A stretch of 64,000 bases of DNA, taken from Acanthochlamys bracteata. Lineage: Eukaryota; Streptophyta; Magnoliopsida; Pandanales; Velloziaceae. The notes beneath the pieces were generated by a model. The model was not told the origin of the DNA and did no database searches. It saw only the letters and a list, made by a program, of their open reading frames with translations. A program made the position numbers and the translations under genes. The first letter of the stretch is position 1. Every line of letters starts with the position of its first letter. The stretch spans positions 8,425,725 through 8,489,724 of the forward strand of contig CM034129.1 in the NCBI GenBank assembly GCA_019914995.1. The letters are read 5' to 3'. Shown one piece after another: positions 62,001 to 64,000 of this stretch.

Positions 62001-62212
62001 TTAAATTGTTATCTTTGCTGAGATGTATATGAAGTAATGTTCTACTTAATATTATCTGCTCAATGGTAGCAGTAGTTGGTGATCATCTTGGTCGTAGGTT
62101 TCGTATGACCTAACTAATTAAGTAGATAGTTCTTGTGTGGGTTATTGGCTTACACCAACTCTTGATGCATGCTATAGCCGCTGGGCACTTACTGTTTGAA
62201 AAAAAAATTCTA

Positions 62213-62514
62213 TCCAATAAGAACGTGTTTTTAATTGTTCATAACTCTAATTTCCAAAATTAAAATTTTGAAGAGTTAATATATTGCATCTTTAAAAAAA
62301 ATTAAGAATTTCAGTTCTACACACGAAATTCTATTTTAAAAATTTTATTTGTATATTTTTTAATGCAGTTTTATTTTTTAATTTTTAACTTATTTTTAAA
62401 AATATTAAAATATAAATATTAAACTTCACTTTAAACTAATTTTTAAAAAAATTTATTTTTTATTTTTATTTACACAAATTCAGATATAAATATTTAAAAT
62501 ATGCTCTAAATGAA
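62213..62514. repeat. AT-rich MITE-like block
   Basis: Has the repeated 'tttttaatttttaacttatttttaaaaata' style interior of the AT-rich family. Ends are not clean. Confidence 0.4.
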
Positions 62515-62895
62515 AGATGAAAATATAAACTAAACTAAACAAGCCGGCTCTGTGGCTCACTTCCTAAGAACAGAATATGAATGGTAATCGGGTCTGATAG
62601 GTCCGTGTTGATTGCTCAGGTAAGGTCCGGCCGTAGTTTTTGGTCCGACGGACTGCTCGCCAAGCTCGGTTTGCCGTTGCTTAATTGTTTCATAAACTTT
62701 CTTTTTCTTACTTAGCCAGTTACTTGGTTTTTAAAAAAATTAAAAATTAATAATAAACAAAGGAAAGAAACTAAAGCGGTTGGGCTTTAGCACGACCGAG
62801 CTGGATTTTATCAAACCGGCCAGCCAGACCCGACTTATTAAGCTGTTTGTCCAGGCATGACCAGCCAAGCCCAGCCCAGTCCATTTTCACCTCGA
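62515..62895. mobile_element. Possible GC-rich hAT-like element
   Basis: The left end resembles AAGATGAAAATATAAAC and the right end, other strand, GAGGTGAAAATGGAC, with GC-rich 'ggtccg' and 'ggccg' phrases inside, like the element at 26686. The target duplication is not convincing. Confidence 0.4.
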
Positions 62896-63371
62896 TACTC
62901 TTCCAAGATTTTCGCTTTCAACTTCCATGGGCTCAGCTACACAATAATAGATAACAAATAAAAATCAAAATGCTTGCTTTGAGCTTGCAAAGGAAGAAAC
63001 TGAGATTGAATCCCATTGCCTTCCCTGGCCCACTTCACTGACACAAAACAAACATTTCGCCGCGTTGCATTCCGAACCTCAGACTCGGAGAAACCTCAAT
63101 ACTCACATAAGCGAGACCAACGACAACCGAACCTGAAAACAGAGGGCCTCATTACCCGAACCTAGCTCCGAAGTAAAAGACCGTACTAGCTTTTTTTGGT
63201 TTTCCCGCCTTCGGATGTAGGGGAGTTTCTACTTTCTAGTTCTGAATTCTTCTTCTTATTATTATTAACAACACTTTTAAATAATCTAATACTAATTGTT
63301 CTTGTAGTGAAGCTTGTTCCTCTGAGCAGTTCTTCCGATCGCTCTCTGCCTCAGTCGAGCTCGAATCCCGA

Positions 63372-64000
63372 GATGGCAAGGTGAAGTTTTCTTCTTTAGT
63401 TGTTTTTTCTGGGGAGTGGTAAATCATTACTCTTGCTTTCTTGAGACTGCTTTTGGAATTATTCTGGTTGTTTAATTTGTTACTTGAATAGGTTTTTGAA
63501 AATATTTTTTCGGGGGTGTAGCTTTGTAATGTGTAGAAGGGTGGTTTTTCATGTCGTTGGTAGGATTCAAGTCTTCCTCTTTTCTGGTTTTGTTTAATGA
63601 TAAAAGAATTGAAGAAGCAGGAGATGATCGATGTGGTTAGTGAACTGAAAGGAGGATTTGGACAATTTCACGATATTTTTGGAGAAATTAGCTCAAATTT
63701 GTTTGTCTTTTTTCAAACGATAGTTTTGGGAAGTTTTAAAGGATTGAAATTGATAGGTGAATTTTAAATATTTTGGATCACTGGAGTCTCTTGTTTTTGT
63801 TGTATTGATTGAGAAAACGAGAGATTGCTTCATTTATGAATCTGCAGTAGAATAGATAACGTAGAGGAGGTTTTTCCACTTGAAAACTGCAAGGAACCGC
63901 ATGCTCTGTTTCTTAATTAAGTTAGGATCGCAGCTTCGAGTAATGTTTGGTAGGTTTCAGTAAGATCCACGGATAGGGACTTGGTGCGCTTTTGTGGTAA
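63372..64000 (+). CDS. Start of a gene with a tiny first coding exon (partial)
   Basis: A leader-like region (63060-63371) ends in cgagATGGCAAG followed by a donor-like GTGAAG at 63380. The first exon would encode only Met-Ala and part of Arg/Ser, followed by an intron running to the window edge. The product cannot be recognised. It could instead be a noncoding leader exon. Confidence 0.35.

Noticed and set aside
1..64000. CRISPR arrays, operons, ribosome binding sites, rRNA genes
   Set aside because: The window is plant nuclear DNA; no such structures were seen. tRNA genes were not evident but could not be excluded by eye.

Overview
This is a eudicot nuclear genome window. The evidence is AT-rich intergenic DNA full of transposon debris, GT-AG introns, plant A-type cytochrome P450s, P-class and DYW-class pentatricopeptide-repeat (PPR) sequences, a plant-type GT17 glycosyltransferase, and Ty1/copia, hAT-like and PIF/Harbinger-like elements. 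Nothing in it is prokaryotic and no CRISPR array is present. The species cannot be named from sequence alone.

Layout. 1-11.6 kb: two paralogous CYP71-clan P450 genes point toward each other (1095-3586 plus, 9412-11522 minus) and flank an intronless mitochondrial-type PPR gene (5387-7135). A 1.1 kb MITE-like element with an internal ~220 bp tandem triplication (4081-5213) lies between them. 11.6-37 kb is mostly transposon-derived: a decayed antisense copia fragment near 15.0-15.8 kb, one small conserved-looking gene (17858-18199 minus), a duplicated ~300 bp segment (19.5 and 25.5 kb) whose second copy carries a MITE with an exact 8 bp target duplication, a Tourist-like MITE, GC-rich hAT-like elements, a foldback MITE, and a decayed Ty1/copia polyprotein at 31.1-35.4 kb. 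That copia is itself interrupted by a copia LTR plus primer-binding site and, in its RNase H region, by a hAT-like element with an 8 bp target duplication. 37.5-38.9 kb holds an intact two-exon GT17 gene. 42-49.3 kb holds another hAT-like copy, a DYW-class PPR pseudogene (44853-46505 minus) and an exon-2-only RabA GTPase pseudogene (48855-49286).

51.3-62 kb is the most notable region. Six small intronless genes of 86-105 codons lie head to tail on the plus strand about 2 kb apart and encode histidine-rich, mostly low-complexity proteins. They share a short amphipathic core (TVVERVETVVE in four, GGVLE.VGE in two) and a tail module of the GHYxERY type. Upstream of four of them is a 13 bp near-perfect palindrome, AGAATCAGATTCT, at -26 to -58 relative to the TATA box, with weaker versions in the other two. 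Several also share a 3' UTR motif around the probable poly(A) signal. This looks like a tandemly amplified, co-regulated family that I cannot match to a characterised one; metal binding or hydration-type protection is inference only.

At the right edge (63372) a gene appears to start with a very short first coding exon that continues outside the window.
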